Origin: Agaricicola taiwanensis
GTDB taxonomy: Bacteria; Pseudomonadota; Alphaproteobacteria; Rhizobiales; Methylopilaceae
Assembly: GCF_014635245.1 (NCBI RefSeq)
Contig: NZ_BMCP01000001.1
Span: 1-64,000, forward strand
Direction of reading: 5' to 3'
Length of the DNA stretch: 64,000 nucleotides
The position numbers and the translations under genes were made by a program. The notes beneath the pieces are model-generated. The model was not told where the DNA came from. It did no database searches and saw only the letters and a list, made by a program, of their open reading frames with translations. Below are positions 23,976 to 36,291 of this stretch, piece by piece. Position 1 is the first letter of the stretch; each line of letters begins with the position of its first letter.

Positions 23976-25376
23976 TCACATATGGATGGCGCGCTTTTCC
24001 ACCGCGAGCGCCGCTTCCTTCACGGCTTCCGAGCGGGTCGGATGCGCATGGCAGGTGCGGGCAAGATCTTCGGACGAACCGCCGAATTCCATCAGCACCG
24101 CCGCTTCATGGATCATCTCGCCCGCCTCGGGTCCAATGATGTGAACACCCAGCACGCGGTCGGTCTTGGCATCGGCCAGCACCTTCACGAAGCCTTCGGT
24201 GGTGTTGTTCACCTTGGCACGGGCATTGGCCATGAAGGGGAACTTGCCCGAATTATAGGCGACGCCGGCCTCCTTGAGCTCCTCTTCGGTTTTCCCGACG
24301 GAGGCAACTTCAGGGAAGGTGTAGATGACGCTGGGGATCACGTCGTAATTCACATGGCCGGCTTGACCGGCCAGGATCTCGGCCACGGCGATCGCCTCAT
24401 CCTCGGCCTTATGCGCCAGCATCGGGCCCACGATGACGTCACCGATGGCGTAGATCCCGTCCACATTGGTCTTGTAGTGGCCGTCGACCTTGACGCGGCC
24501 GCGCTCGTCCTTCTCGACGCCTGCCGTCTCGAGGCCGAGGCCCTCGGTGTAGGGCACGCGGCCGATCGCGACCAGCACCACATCGGCTTCCAGCGTCTCG
24601 GCAGCACCGCCCGCGGCGGGCTCGACCTGCACCTTGAGCGTCTTGCCGGAGGTGTCGACGCCCGTCACTTTCGACGACAGCTTGAATTCGAAGCCCTGCT
24701 TGCCCAGCGTCTTCTGGAACTGCTTGGCCACTTCGCCATCCATGCCCGGGATCAGGCGATCGAGGAATTCCACGACGGTGACCTTGGCGCCCAGACGCTT
24801 CCAGACCGATCCAAGCTCCAGGCCGATGACGCCGCCGCCGACCACGATGAGGTGGCCTGGCACCTTCTCCAGCGTCAACGCACCGGTCGAGGAGACGACA
24901 CGCTTCTCGTCAATCTCGATGCCCTTGAGGCGCGCCACATCGGAGCCGGAGGCGATCACGATGTTCTTGGTCTCGATGGTCTGGGCCTCACCCTTGTCGG
25001 ACGTGACCTTCACCTTGCCCGCGCCCTCGATGACGCCAACGCCGCTGAAGACATCGATCTTGTTCTTCTTGAACAGGAAGTCGATGCCCTTGACGTTGCC
25101 GTTGATGCCCTCTTCCTTGAACGCCATCATGGCCGGAAGGTCGAGTTCGGGAGCGGACACCTTGATGCCCATCTTGGCGAACATGTGCCCTGCTTCCTCG
25201 AAGCGTTCGGACGCCTGCAACAGCGCCTTGGACGGAATGCAGCCGACGTTGAGGCAGGTGCCACCATGGGTGGCGCGTTTCTCGACGACGGCCACCTTCA
25301 TGCCGAGCTGGGCCGCGCGGATCGCGCAGACATAGCCGCCGGGGCCGGTTCCAATGACGGTGAGATCATAAGCCAT
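23976..25376 (-). CDS. lpdA: Dihydrolipoyl dehydrogenase (E3)
   Basis: FAD enzyme that reoxidises the lipoyl group of 2-oxoglutarate dehydrogenase. 466 aa from the ATG at 25376, chosen because it gives [18 protein letters not shown] and has AGGAA upstream; a frame extension to 25409 is unlikely to be used. FAD motif GTGPGGY, redox disulfide [20 protein letters not shown] motif [12 protein letters not shown] and the interface motif [14 protein letters not shown] are present. Last gene of the mdh-suc-odh block. Confidence 0.96.
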   Translation of the reverse strand: MAYDLTVIGTGPGGYVCAIRAAQLGMKVAVVEKRATHGGTCLNVGCIPSKALLQASERFEEAGHMFAKMGIKVSAPELDLPAMMAFKEEGINGNVKGIDFLFKKNKIDVFSGVGVIEGAGKVKVTSDKGEAQTIETKNIVIASGSDVARLKGIEIDEKRVVSSTGALTLEKVPGHLIVVGGGVIGLELGSVWKRLGAKVTVVEFLDRLIPGMDGEVAKQFQKTLGKQGFEFKLSSKVTGVDTSGKTLKVQVEPAAGGAAETLEADVVLVAIGRVPYTEGLGLETAGVEKDERGRVKVDGHYKTNVDGIYAIGDVIVGPMLAHKAEDEAIAVAEILAGQAGHVNYDVIPSVIYTFPEVASVGKTEEELKEAGVAYNSGKFPFMANARAKVNNTTEGFVKVLADAKTDRVLGVHIIGPEAGEMIHEAAVLMEFGGSSEDLARTCHAHPTRSEAVKEAALAVEKRAIHM

Positions 25377-25392
25377 GTGAGCAAGTTCCTGA

Positions 25393-25803
25393 TCAGGCGA
25401 GAAGTTCAATGAGCATCATCAGAAGGCCGGCGACGGAGCCGACCCAGGCGAGGCTGCGGACATAGGGGATGCCAAGCACATAAAGCGGCACATAGGCAAT
25501 GCGCGCGACGATCCAGATGATCGATCCCGCTGCACCGAGGCCGCCCGCCTGACCGGTGATGGTCAGCGCCAAGGCCAGCGCTACGAAGATCGGATAGGTT
25601 TCAAGAAGATTGCGAAGGGCACGCTCGGCACGCCCGGCATGAAGGCCCTTCGGCTTCAGCCCCTCGTCGCGGGGGCTGGCGTTATATTGACCGCCGAGCT
25701 CCCGCGTCGCCAGCATCCCCTGGAGGCCCACCTGGAACAGCACCAGAAGCGTGCTCCAGCCAAGAATCGTGATCTCGATGGGGAGCGTTACGGCAGGTTC
25801 CAT
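25393..25803 (-). CDS. MAPEG family membrane protein
   Basis: 136 aa with four hydrophobic segments ([68 protein letters not shown]). [18 protein letters not shown] is the typical MAPEG motif around the conserved Arg and Asn-Glu of glutathione-binding members. Function unknown for the bacterial branch. Its start overlaps the VOC stop by 1 nt and lpdA follows after 16 bp. Confidence 0.85.
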   Translation of the reverse strand: MEPAVTLPIEITILGWSTLLVLFQVGLQGMLATRELGGQYNASPRDEGLKPKGLHAGRAERALRNLLETYPIFVALALALTITGQAGGLGAAGSIIWIVARIAYVPLYVLGIPYVRSLAWVGSVAGLLMMLIELLA

Positions 25804-26243
25804 CAGCTTTGACTCGCCTGCGCCGGCGGCAGCGGTGCATTGAAGGCCCAGACGTGACCATAGGGGTCACGCAGGCGGCCATAACGCGCGCACCAGAACG
25901 TGTCCTGTGGAGCCATGATCACGACGGCGCCGGCCTTTTCCGCACGAGCCATGGCCGCATCGACATCTTCCGCCGCGGGCAGATTGATATTGATCGCAAC
26001 GCTGGCGCCCTGCCGGTTGAGAGGCGACAGGACCTCGGAGTCATGCTCGGGGAATTCGTCGTGCAGCATGATCTCGCTGCCGAAGAGGTCGATGTTGGCG
26101 TGCATGACACGCACGCCATCATCGGCCATCTGTTTCATGGTGCAGACGCCGTCGAAGGCCTTCTCATAAAACCGGATCGCCTCGTTTCCCCGAGTAACAC
26201 AAAGGTGCACCTGGATCGCTGGCGGTGTCGGTCCGAAGGCCAT
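25803..26243 (-). CDS. PhnB-like VOC family protein
   Basis: 146 aa. IQVHLCVTRGNEAIRFYEKA, MHANIDLFGSEIMLHDEFPE and GRLRDPYGHVWAF match the PhnB/3-demethylubiquinone-like subgroup of the vicinal oxygen chelate fold. Catalytic activity is not predictable. It lies 19 bp after odhB and overlaps the MAPEG gene by 1 nt, so it is part of the dehydrogenase operon. Confidence 0.85.
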   Translation of the reverse strand: MAFGPTPPAIQVHLCVTRGNEAIRFYEKAFDGVCTMKQMADDGVRVMHANIDLFGSEIMLHDEFPEHDSEVLSPLNRQGASVAININLPAAEDVDAAMARAEKAGAVVIMAPQDTFWCARYGRLRDPYGHVWAFNAPLPPAQASQS

Positions 26244-26262
26244 GACGAGTGTCCTGCGCGGC

Positions 26263-27498
26263 TCAGAGATCCATCACGAGACGGGTGGGATCCTCGATGG
26301 CTTCCTTGACGCGCACCAGGAAGGTCACGGCTTCCTTGCCGTCGACGATACGGTGATCATAGGACAGCGCCAGATACATCATCGGACGGATGACGATCTG
26401 GCCGTTCTTCACCACCGGACGCTCTTCGATGCGATGCATGCCGAGGATGCCCGACTGCGGCGCGTTCAGGATCGGGGTCGACATGAGCGAGCCATAGACA
26501 CCACCGTTGGAGATGGTGAAGGTGCCGCCCTGCATGTCCTCAAGCTTGAGGTTGCCGTCGCGTGCCTTGCGGCCGAAGTCGCCGATGGCCTTTTCCACGC
26601 CGGCCACCGACAGCAGATCGGCATCGCGGACGACCGGAACGACCAGGCCCTTCTCGGTGCCGACGGCAACGCCGATGTGGTAGTAGTTCTTGTAAATGAG
26701 GTCGGTACCGTCGATTTCCGCATTGACGGCCGGAACATCCTTCAGCGCCGAGATCACGGCCTTCACGAAGAAGCCCATGAAGCCGAGCTTCACGCCATGC
26801 TTCTTCTCGAACACATCCTTGTAGGTCTTGCGCAGGTCCATCACGGCGGACATGTCGACGTCGTTGAAGGTCGTCAGCATGGCCGCGCTGTTCTGGGCGT
26901 CCTTCAGGCGGCGCGCGATGGTCTGGCGCAGCTTGGTCATGCGCACGCGCTCTTCGCGCGAGGCATCGTCAGGAGCGGAGGCCGCACGCGGCGCGGCAGA
27001 CGTGGCCGGAGCTGCCGAAGCAGCGCCACCGGTGGCGATCGCGGCCAGCATGTCGCCCTTGGTCACGCGGTTGTCCTTGCCCGTGCCGGAGACACCGGCG
27101 GGATCAACACCGGATTCCGCGGCGAGCTTGCGGACCGACGGAGCCTGGCCGGCATCGGCCGGTGCGCTCTTGTCGGATACCTTCTCGGCCGGAGCGCTGG
27201 CCTTCGGCGCTTCGGCTTTCGCCTCGGCAGGTTTGGCGGCCGGTGCGCTGCCGCCGCCAGCACCCGCGTCGATGGAGCCGAGCAAGGCGCCCACTTCGAC
27301 GGTTTCGCCTTCCTGCACGGCGATTTCGCCGAGCGTTCCGGCTGCCGGAGCCGGCACCTCAACCGTTACCTTGTCCGTTTCAAGCTCCACCAGAGGTTCG
27401 TCGGCGGACACAGCGTCGCCGGGCTTCTTGAACCATTTACCGATGGTTGCCTCGGTCACGCTTTCGCCAAGAGTGGGCACGCGGATTTCGGTCGCCAT
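26263..27498 (-). CDS. odhB: 2-oxoglutarate dehydrogenase E2, dihydrolipoyl succinyltransferase
   Basis: 411 aa. One N-terminal lipoyl domain with Lys43 in [15 protein letters not shown] as the lipoylation site; an Ala/Pro/Lys-rich linker (about 80-120); a peripheral subunit-binding domain ([20 protein letters not shown]); and the C-terminal catalytic domain ending with [20 protein letters not shown], which holds the active-site His. Follows sucA after 44 bp. Confidence 0.97.
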   Translation of the reverse strand: MATEIRVPTLGESVTEATIGKWFKKPGDAVSADEPLVELETDKVTVEVPAPAAGTLGEIAVQEGETVEVGALLGSIDAGAGGGSAPAAKPAEAKAEAPKASAPAEKVSDKSAPADAGQAPSVRKLAAESGVDPAGVSGTGKDNRVTKGDMLAAIATGGAASAAPATSAAPRAASAPDDASREERVRMTKLRQTIARRLKDAQNSAAMLTTFNDVDMSAVMDLRKTYKDVFEKKHGVKLGFMGFFVKAVISALKDVPAVNAEIDGTDLIYKNYYHIGVAVGTEKGLVVPVVRDADLLSVAGVEKAIGDFGRKARDGNLKLEDMQGGTFTISNGGVYGSLMSTPILNAPQSGILGMHRIEERPVVKNGQIVIRPMMYLALSYDHRIVDGKEAVTFLVRVKEAIEDPTRLVMDL

Positions 27499-27542
27499 TT
27501 CTTTTCCCCAAATGCCCTCGCGGGCCTTTCACATAACTAAGT

Positions 27543-30503
27543 TCAGCTGCCCAGCGCTTCGTTGAGGAAGCTCTGGAGTTCGGCAAGGTGCTTTGACATG
27601 GTGCCGGCGGCAGGCGATGCGGCGGCGGCGCGGCCCGCATAGGCTGGCCGCTTGGACTTGCTTCCCGCCTGATTGAGCACCCACTCAAGGTAAGGCTCCA
27701 CATGGAACCAGGACCCCATGTTCTTGGGCTCTTCCTGGCACCAGATGACGTCCGCGTTCTTGAAGCGCGCCATTTCCGCGGCAAGCGTCTTGAGCGGGAA
27801 CGGATAGAGCTGCTCCACGCGCATGATGTAGACGTCATTGATGCCGCGCTTCTCGCGCTCCTCGAAAAGGTCATAGTAGACCTTGCCCGAGCAGAGCACG
27901 ACGCGGCGGATCTTGTCGTCGGAAACGAGCTTGACGCCTTCCGCCCCCGGATTGAGCTGGGCGTCATCCCACAGCACCCGGTGGAAGGTGGAGTCGGCAC
28001 CGAGCTCGTCCAGTTTCGACACGGCGCGCTTGTGGCGCAGCAGCGACTTCGGCGTCATCAGGATCAGCGGCTTGCGGATCTCGCGCTTCAGCTGACGGCG
28101 CAGGATGTGGAAGTAGTTGGCCGGCGTCGAGCAGTTGGCGACCTGCATGTTGTCCTCGGCGCAGAGCTGGAGGTAGCGCTCCAGACGTGCCGAGGAGTGT
28201 TCCGGTCCCTGGCCCTCATAGCCGTGCGGCAAGAGGCAGACTAGGCCGGACATGCGCAGCCACTTGCGCTCGCCCGAGGAGATGAACTGGTCGAACACCA
28301 CCTGGGCGCCGTTGGCGAAGTCGCCGAACTGGGCTTCCCACAGCGTCAGCGCGTTGGGCTCCGCCAGCGAATAGCCGTATTCGAAGCCGAGCACCGCCTC
28401 TTCCGAGAGCATCGAATTGATGACCTCGTAACGCGCCTGGCCTTCGGAGAGCTCGTTGAACGGCAGGTAGCGATCCTCGTTCTCCTGGTCCGTCAGCACG
28501 GAGTGGCGCTGCGAGAAGGTGCCGCGCTCCACGTCCTGGCCGGACAGGCGCACGGGGTGGCCCTCCTTCAGCAGCGTGCAGAAGGCCAGCGCCTCCGCCG
28601 TTGCCCAGTCGATGCCCACGCCGGTGTCGATCGCCTTGGCGCGATTGTCGAGGAAGCGCTTGACGGTGCGATGGACGTTGAAGCCTTCAGGCGCCTTGGT
28701 GATCGCCTGACCGATGGCCTTCAGCTCGGCGACATCCACGCCGGTCTTGCCGCGGCGCGCGTCATCATCGGCGGATTGCGCCGCCTTCAGGCCCGACCAG
28801 CGGCCGTCGAGCCAGTCGGCCTTGTTGGGCTTGTAGCTCTGCCCTGCCTCATGCTCGCCTTCGAGCTTGGCGCGCCAGGCCGCGCGCATCTCTTCCGCCT
28901 GCTCGTCGGTCAGGACGCCCTCGTCCTTCAGCTTCTTGGCATAGATCTCAAGCGTGGTCGGATGCGACTTGATCCGCTTGTACATCAGCGGCTGGGTGAA
29001 CGCGGGCTCGTCGCCCTCGTTATGGCCATACCGGCGGTAGCAGAACATGTCGATGACGACAGGCTTGTGGAACTTCTGCCGGAACTCGGTCGCGATCTTG
29101 GCGGCGAAGGTCACCGCTTCCGGGTCATCGCCGTTCACGTGGAAGATCGGCGCCTCGATCATCTTCGCCACATCGGAGGGATAGGGCGAGGACCGCGAGA
29201 AGCGCGGATTGGTGGTGAAGCCGATCTGGTTGTTGATGATGAAGTGGATCGAACCGCCGGTGCGATGGCCCTTGAGGCCGGACAGACCCAGGCACTCGGC
29301 CACCACGCCCTGGCCGGCAAAGGCGGCATCGCCGTGGATCAGCAACGGCAGCACCTGGACCCGGTCGGCGTCCTTGAGCTGGTCCTGCTTGGCACGCACC
29401 TTACCCAGCACCACGGGATCGACGATCTCCAGGTGGGACGGGTTGGCCGTGAGCGAGAGGTGGACATTGTTGCCGTCGAATTCGCGATCAGAGGAGGCAC
29501 CGAGATGGTACTTCACGTCGCCTGAACCTTCGACGTCATCCGGCTTCCAGGAGCCGCCCTTGAATTCGTTGAAGAGAGCGCGGTGTGGCTTGGCCATCAC
29601 CTGGGTCAGGACGTTGAGGCGGCCACGATGGGCCATGCCGAAAACGATCTCCTTCACGCCGAGGTTGCCGCCGCGCTTGATGATCTGCTCGAGCGCGGGG
29701 ATCAGCGACTCGCCGCCATCAAGGCCGAAGCGCTTGGTGCCGGTGTATTTGACATCAAGGTACTTCTCGAAGCCTTCCGCCTCGATCAGCTTCTGGAAAA
29801 TCGCCTTCTTGCCCTCAGGCGTGAAGGAAATCTCTTTGTCCGGACCCTCGATGCGCTCCTGGATCCACGCCTTTTCAGCGGGCTCGGAGATATGCATGAA
29901 CTCGACGCCCAGCGTCGAGCAATAGGTGCGCCTCAGGATGGCGAGCATCTCATTGATGGTCGCAAACTCAAGGCCGAGCACATGGTCGATGAAGATCTTG
30001 CGGTCGCGGTCGCCATCGCTGAAGCCGTAGCTCGCGGGATCGAGGTCCTCATGCGGCTTTTCCTGTTCGATGCCGAGCGGGTCGAGCTTGGCGGCGAGGT
30101 GGCCGCGCATGCGGTAAGCGCGGATCATCATCAGCGCGCGCACGCTGTCGCGCGTTGCCTGCTGCACCTGCTCGGGAGACAGCTCCTGTCCGGACTTGGC
30201 GGCCTTGCCCTTGATCTTGTCGCCGAGCGCCTTTTCCGCGGCCGGCCAGTTGCCGTCGAGAGCCGAGACCAGCTCGCCGTTGGCGTGGATCGGCCAGTTC
30301 GGCCGCTCCCAGGAGGGGCCCTTCGCATTCTTGACCGGATCAGCGTCGGTGTCCTTCAGCCCTCCGAAAAAACTCTGCCACTCGGCATCCACCGAGCCGG
30401 GATTTTCTTTGTAGCGGGCGTAGAGGTCTTCGATGTAGCTCGCGTTGCCGCCGTAGAGGAAGGAGGTCGCGAGAAGGGCTTCGTTCGCCTGTTGGCGTGA
30501 CAT
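27543..30503 (-). CDS. sucA: 2-oxoglutarate dehydrogenase E1
   Basis: 986 aa, thiamin-diphosphate-dependent decarboxylase. FLYGGNASYIEDLYARYKEN is the conserved N-terminal E2-binding region; MAHRGRLNVLTQVMAKPHR, HLGASSDRE, GDAAFAGQGVVAECL, then HFIINNQIGFTT (ThDP/Mg site) and YRRYGHNEGDEPAFTQP follow, and the transketolase-like central domain contains LPHGYEGQGPEHSSARLERY. Length is normal for the family. Confidence 0.97.
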   Translation of the reverse strand: MSRQQANEALLATSFLYGGNASYIEDLYARYKENPGSVDAEWQSFFGGLKDTDADPVKNAKGPSWERPNWPIHANGELVSALDGNWPAAEKALGDKIKGKAAKSGQELSPEQVQQATRDSVRALMMIRAYRMRGHLAAKLDPLGIEQEKPHEDLDPASYGFSDGDRDRKIFIDHVLGLEFATINEMLAILRRTYCSTLGVEFMHISEPAEKAWIQERIEGPDKEISFTPEGKKAIFQKLIEAEGFEKYLDVKYTGTKRFGLDGGESLIPALEQIIKRGGNLGVKEIVFGMAHRGRLNVLTQVMAKPHRALFNEFKGGSWKPDDVEGSGDVKYHLGASSDREFDGNNVHLSLTANPSHLEIVDPVVLGKVRAKQDQLKDADRVQVLPLLIHGDAAFAGQGVVAECLGLSGLKGHRTGGSIHFIINNQIGFTTNPRFSRSSPYPSDVAKMIEAPIFHVNGDDPEAVTFAAKIATEFRQKFHKPVVIDMFCYRRYGHNEGDEPAFTQPLMYKRIKSHPTTLEIYAKKLKDEGVLTDEQAEEMRAAWRAKLEGEHEAGQSYKPNKADWLDGRWSGLKAAQSADDDARRGKTGVDVAELKAIGQAITKAPEGFNVHRTVKRFLDNRAKAIDTGVGIDWATAEALAFCTLLKEGHPVRLSGQDVERGTFSQRHSVLTDQENEDRYLPFNELSEGQARYEVINSMLSEEAVLGFEYGYSLAEPNALTLWEAQFGDFANGAQVVFDQFISSGERKWLRMSGLVCLLPHGYEGQGPEHSSARLERYLQLCAEDNMQVANCSTPANYFHILRRQLKREIRKPLILMTPKSLLRHKRAVSKLDELGADSTFHRVLWDDAQLNPGAEGVKLVSDDKIRRVVLCSGKVYYDLFEEREKRGINDVYIMRVEQLYPFPLKTLAAEMARFKNADVIWCQEEPKNMGSWFHVEPYLEWVLNQAGSKSKRPAYAGRAAAASPAAGTMSKHLAELQSFLNEALGS

Positions 30504-30564
30504 GATCGCTGGTCTCTGTCGTGGGCGTTGCGCCCGGATCGGTTCGAGTTTCGAGGTGTGGCGA

Positions 30565-30587
30565 CGCCCGCCGGAGACCGGCGGGCG
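30565..30587 (-). other. Hairpin between sucD and sucA
   Basis: Perfect 10-bp inverted repeat CGCCCGCCGG (30565-30574) / CCGGCGGGCG (30578-30587) with a 3-nt loop, in the 116-bp gap. No T-tract. It may moderate read-through from sucCD into sucA or protect the upstream mRNA 3' end. Confidence 0.55.
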
Positions 30588-30619
30588 AAAGAAGTGTACA
30601 CGTTAAGTATTAAGCGGCG

Positions 30620-32703
<2,084 letters not shown>

Positions 32704-32748
32704 GTTTTAAGTCCATTTTTGCCCGGTTTCCCAGGCCCCCGATGCAAG

Positions 32749-32772
32749 CGCAGCGGCCCGAGGGCCGCTGCG
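32749..32772 (-). other. Hairpin between mdh and sucC
   Basis: CGCAGCGGCC (32749-32758) pairs with GGCCGCTGCG (32763-32772) around a 4-nt loop in the 83-bp gap. No following T-tract on the minus strand. Likely an mRNA-stability element or attenuating structure that lets mdh be expressed above sucCD. Confidence 0.55.
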
Positions 32773-32786
32773 TGAATGAGAAGTCC

Positions 32787-33842
<1,056 letters not shown>

Positions 33843-33891
33843 TTAATCGCAGTACGATTTTGTTCCGGCGGCATCGCAACCGGCGGAAAAT

Positions 33892-35061
33892 TCACGTCTC
33901 GGCAAGGCCGCCAGTGCCTGCATCTCTCGGCTCTTCGCCCCGGCCGTGGGGGGCTGCGAGCCAGGCAGCCGAGCGCATTTCCGTGAGGCGCGACAGCGTG
34001 CGCTGGAACTCGAAGGCGTGATGGTTGCCGTCCGCCAGAAGGCTCTCCGGCTCCGCCGCGGCGGAGGCAATGAGCTTTACGTGGCTCTCATAGAGCGTGT
34101 CGATCAGAAGGATGAAACGCTTGGTTGGATTGCGCTTCTCCTCCGTCAGCTGCGGAATGGCGTCGATGATCAGCGTGTGAAACCGCTCGGCGATGGCAAG
34201 ATAGTCCGCGGCGGCCAAGGGCTGATCGCACAGCTCGGCGAAGGTGAACCGGGCAACGCCCATTGCCGCGCGGGGCGCCGTAACGGTCCGGCCGAGGACG
34301 TTGAGCGTGACGGGCGCGGGAGGCGCACCGACCGCCAGGCGCATGAAGACATCGTCGAGTGCCTCTGCCGCCTTCTCGTCGGCCGGCACGTGCCAGACCG
34401 GCACACCCTCCAGCTTGATGAGCCGGAAATCTTCGGCTGCATCAAGCCTCAGCACCCGCATGTGCTCTTCAACGATGGCGATGAAGGGCAGGAACAGAGC
34501 CCGATTGAGGCCATGCCGGTAGAGATTGGACGGCGCCACGTTGGAGGTTGCGATCACGACCACGCCCTTTTCGAACAGACGTTCGAACAGGCGGCCGAGG
34601 ATCATCGCATCGGCGATATCGGTGACCTGGAATTCGTCGAAACAAAGGAGCCACGCCTCCTCCGCCAGCGCTTCGGCAACCGGCGCTATCGGATCGGAAC
34701 CCTTGACATCTCCCGCCGCGAGCTGCTGGCGCCAGGCGTGCACCCGCGCATGCACATCGGCCATGAAGGCGTTGAAGTGCACCCGCCGCTTACGGCGCAC
34801 CGGCGCACGCTCGAAGAAGAGGTCCATGAGCATGGTCTTGCCGCGTCCGACCTCTCCCCAGATGTAGAGCCCCTTTGGCGCCTCCGGAGCCTTTCGTGCG
34901 AAGAGCCAGCCGAGCGCGGAGGTTTTCCTGCCCAGCCGGTACCCCGCAAGCGCGGCGTTAATGCCATCGAGCGCACGGGCAGCATGCTCCTGGGCGGGGT
35001 CACGCGTCAGCTCACCGGCCGCGACCAGCGCCGCATATCGCTCAAGAACCGTATCGGTCAT
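33892..35061 (-). CDS. zapE: Cell division protein ZapE / AFG1-like ATPase
   Basis: 389 aa. Walker A GEVGRGKTMLMDLFFE, HFNAFMADVHARVHAWRQ, Walker B LLCFDEFQVTDIADAMILGR, ATSNVAPSNLYRHGLNR and FLLIDTLYESHVKL are diagnostic of the AFG1/ZapE family. In E. coli ZapE associates with the Z-ring; mitochondrial AFG1 is linked to respiratory-complex quality control. It ends 139 bp upstream of mdh; conserved near mdh in Hyphomicrobiales. Confidence 0.93.
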   Translation of the reverse strand: MTDTVLERYAALVAAGELTRDPAQEHAARALDGINAALAGYRLGRKTSALGWLFARKAPEAPKGLYIWGEVGRGKTMLMDLFFERAPVRRKRRVHFNAFMADVHARVHAWRQQLAAGDVKGSDPIAPVAEALAEEAWLLCFDEFQVTDIADAMILGRLFERLFEKGVVVIATSNVAPSNLYRHGLNRALFLPFIAIVEEHMRVLRLDAAEDFRLIKLEGVPVWHVPADEKAAEALDDVFMRLAVGAPPAPVTLNVLGRTVTAPRAAMGVARFTFAELCDQPLAAADYLAIAERFHTLIIDAIPQLTEEKRNPTKRFILLIDTLYESHVKLIASAAAEPESLLADGNHHAFEFQRTLSRLTEMRSAAWLAAPHGRGEEPRDAGTGGLAET

Positions 35062-35193
35062 GGAAGTTTTGGGGCCGTCCGAGGGGCGATCGTCGAAAAA
35101 GAATAAGAAGCGCTCTACCAGACGGAAAAAGATGCGTCAAAGTTGCGAATTTCGGCAAGCTGTTGACACAGTTGGAAACTATTTAGGGCCATA

Positions 35194-36291
35194 GTGCCTT
35201 TTCTTGAGAACATCTCGACCCGAAAGAATTTTCCAGTGACGCGCCTCGCCTTCGTCATCGCGCTGACGTTTTGCGCAGCCATTGCCTCATCCGGAACAGC
35301 CATAGCGCAAACGCCGCTGCGTTTCTCTCTCGACTGGGCTTTTGAGGGCCCGGCAGCGCCCTTTCTCGTGGCGCTCGATCGCGGGTTCTTCAAGGAAGAA
35401 GGGCTCGACGTCGAAATCGAGCCCGGCGCAGGATCGGTGGACGCAGTGGGCCGTGTCGCCACTGGCGCCTATGACATGGCCCTGGGGGACATCAACAGCC
35501 TGATCCGCTTTCGTCCGCGGGATGATGAGGTGCGCCCTCTCGCGGTCTTCATGCTCTACGATCGGTCGCCCTTCGCGATCGTGGGTCGCAAAAGCCGGGG
35601 GATCAGCGATCCCAGGAGCCTGGAAGGCAAAACTCTCGGAGCACCCAAGAGCGATGGCGCCTTCGCGCAATGGCCGCTGTTCGTCAAAGCCAACGGAATC
35701 GAGACCGACGACATTCGCATCGTCAATCTCGGCTTTGCCGTGCGGGAGCCCATGCTGGCCGCCGGCGAGGTCGATGCCGTGACCGGCTATAGCTGGTCGG
35801 CTGCCATCAACCTCCGTGACAAGGGCGTCCCGGCCAATGACATCGTCGTCCTTCGCATGGCGGATTACGGCGTTGACCTCTATGGCAACGCGCTGATGGT
35901 GGCGCCGGCTTTCGCAAAGGACAATCCGGAGGCGGTCAAGGGATTCCTTCGCGCGCTGATCCGCGGCCTGAAGGCGGTGATCGCCGAGCCCGACGCCGCT
36001 CTGCGCAGCGTCGTCGATCGAAACCCCGGCGCGAGGATGGACGTGGAACGTGAACGGCTGAAGGCCGCTCTGGACGCGATCATAACGCCTGAGGCGAAGG
36101 AAAATGGCCTGGGCGATGTTGACGTGGAGCGCCTTGCTCGTTCCATCGCCCTTATCGCTGAGACGCAGAACCCTGAGGAGATGCCGGCGGCGACGGATAT
36201 CTTCGATGCATCCTATCTGCCGCCGAAGGGCGAGCGTCTGCTGGATCACTCCGCCTCAAGCGGCCCGCGCGCCGAAGAACGCGGCGGTTAA
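35194..36291 (+). CDS. NMT1/THI5-like ABC transporter substrate-binding protein
   Basis: 365 aa from a GTG at 35194; a GTG at 35236 gives a cleaner signal peptide (VTRLAFVIALTFCAAIASSG, then TAIAQ). The mature protein has the SsuA/THI5-like periplasmic fold: PLRFSLDWAFEGPAAPFLVA, DRGFFKEEGLDVEIEPGAGS, GAYDMALGDINSLI, SLEGKTLGAPKSDGAFA. Ligands in this family include sulfonates, pyrimidine precursors of thiamine and nitrate; none can be assigned. No permease or ATPase gene is adjacent. TTGACA at 35163-35168 is a possible -35. It converges with the UdgX gene, overlapping 36 nt. Confidence 0.85.
   Translation: MPFLENISTRKNFPVTRLAFVIALTFCAAIASSGTAIAQTPLRFSLDWAFEGPAAPFLVALDRGFFKEEGLDVEIEPGAGSVDAVGRVATGAYDMALGDINSLIRFRPRDDEVRPLAVFMLYDRSPFAIVGRKSRGISDPRSLEGKTLGAPKSDGAFAQWPLFVKANGIETDDIRIVNLGFAVREPMLAAGEVDAVTGYSWSAAINLRDKGVPANDIVVLRMADYGVDLYGNALMVAPAFAKDNPEAVKGFLRALIRGLKAVIAEPDAALRSVVDRNPGARMDVERERLKAALDAIITPEAKENGLGDVDVERLARSIALIAETQNPEEMPAATDIFDASYLPPKGERLLDHSASSGPRAEERGG

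Noticed and set aside
35163-35190. Full sigma-70 promoter before the substrate-binding protein gene
   Set aside because: TTGACA is perfect, but the only -10-like sequence (TATTTA at 35180-35185) leaves an 11-bp spacer, which is too short.
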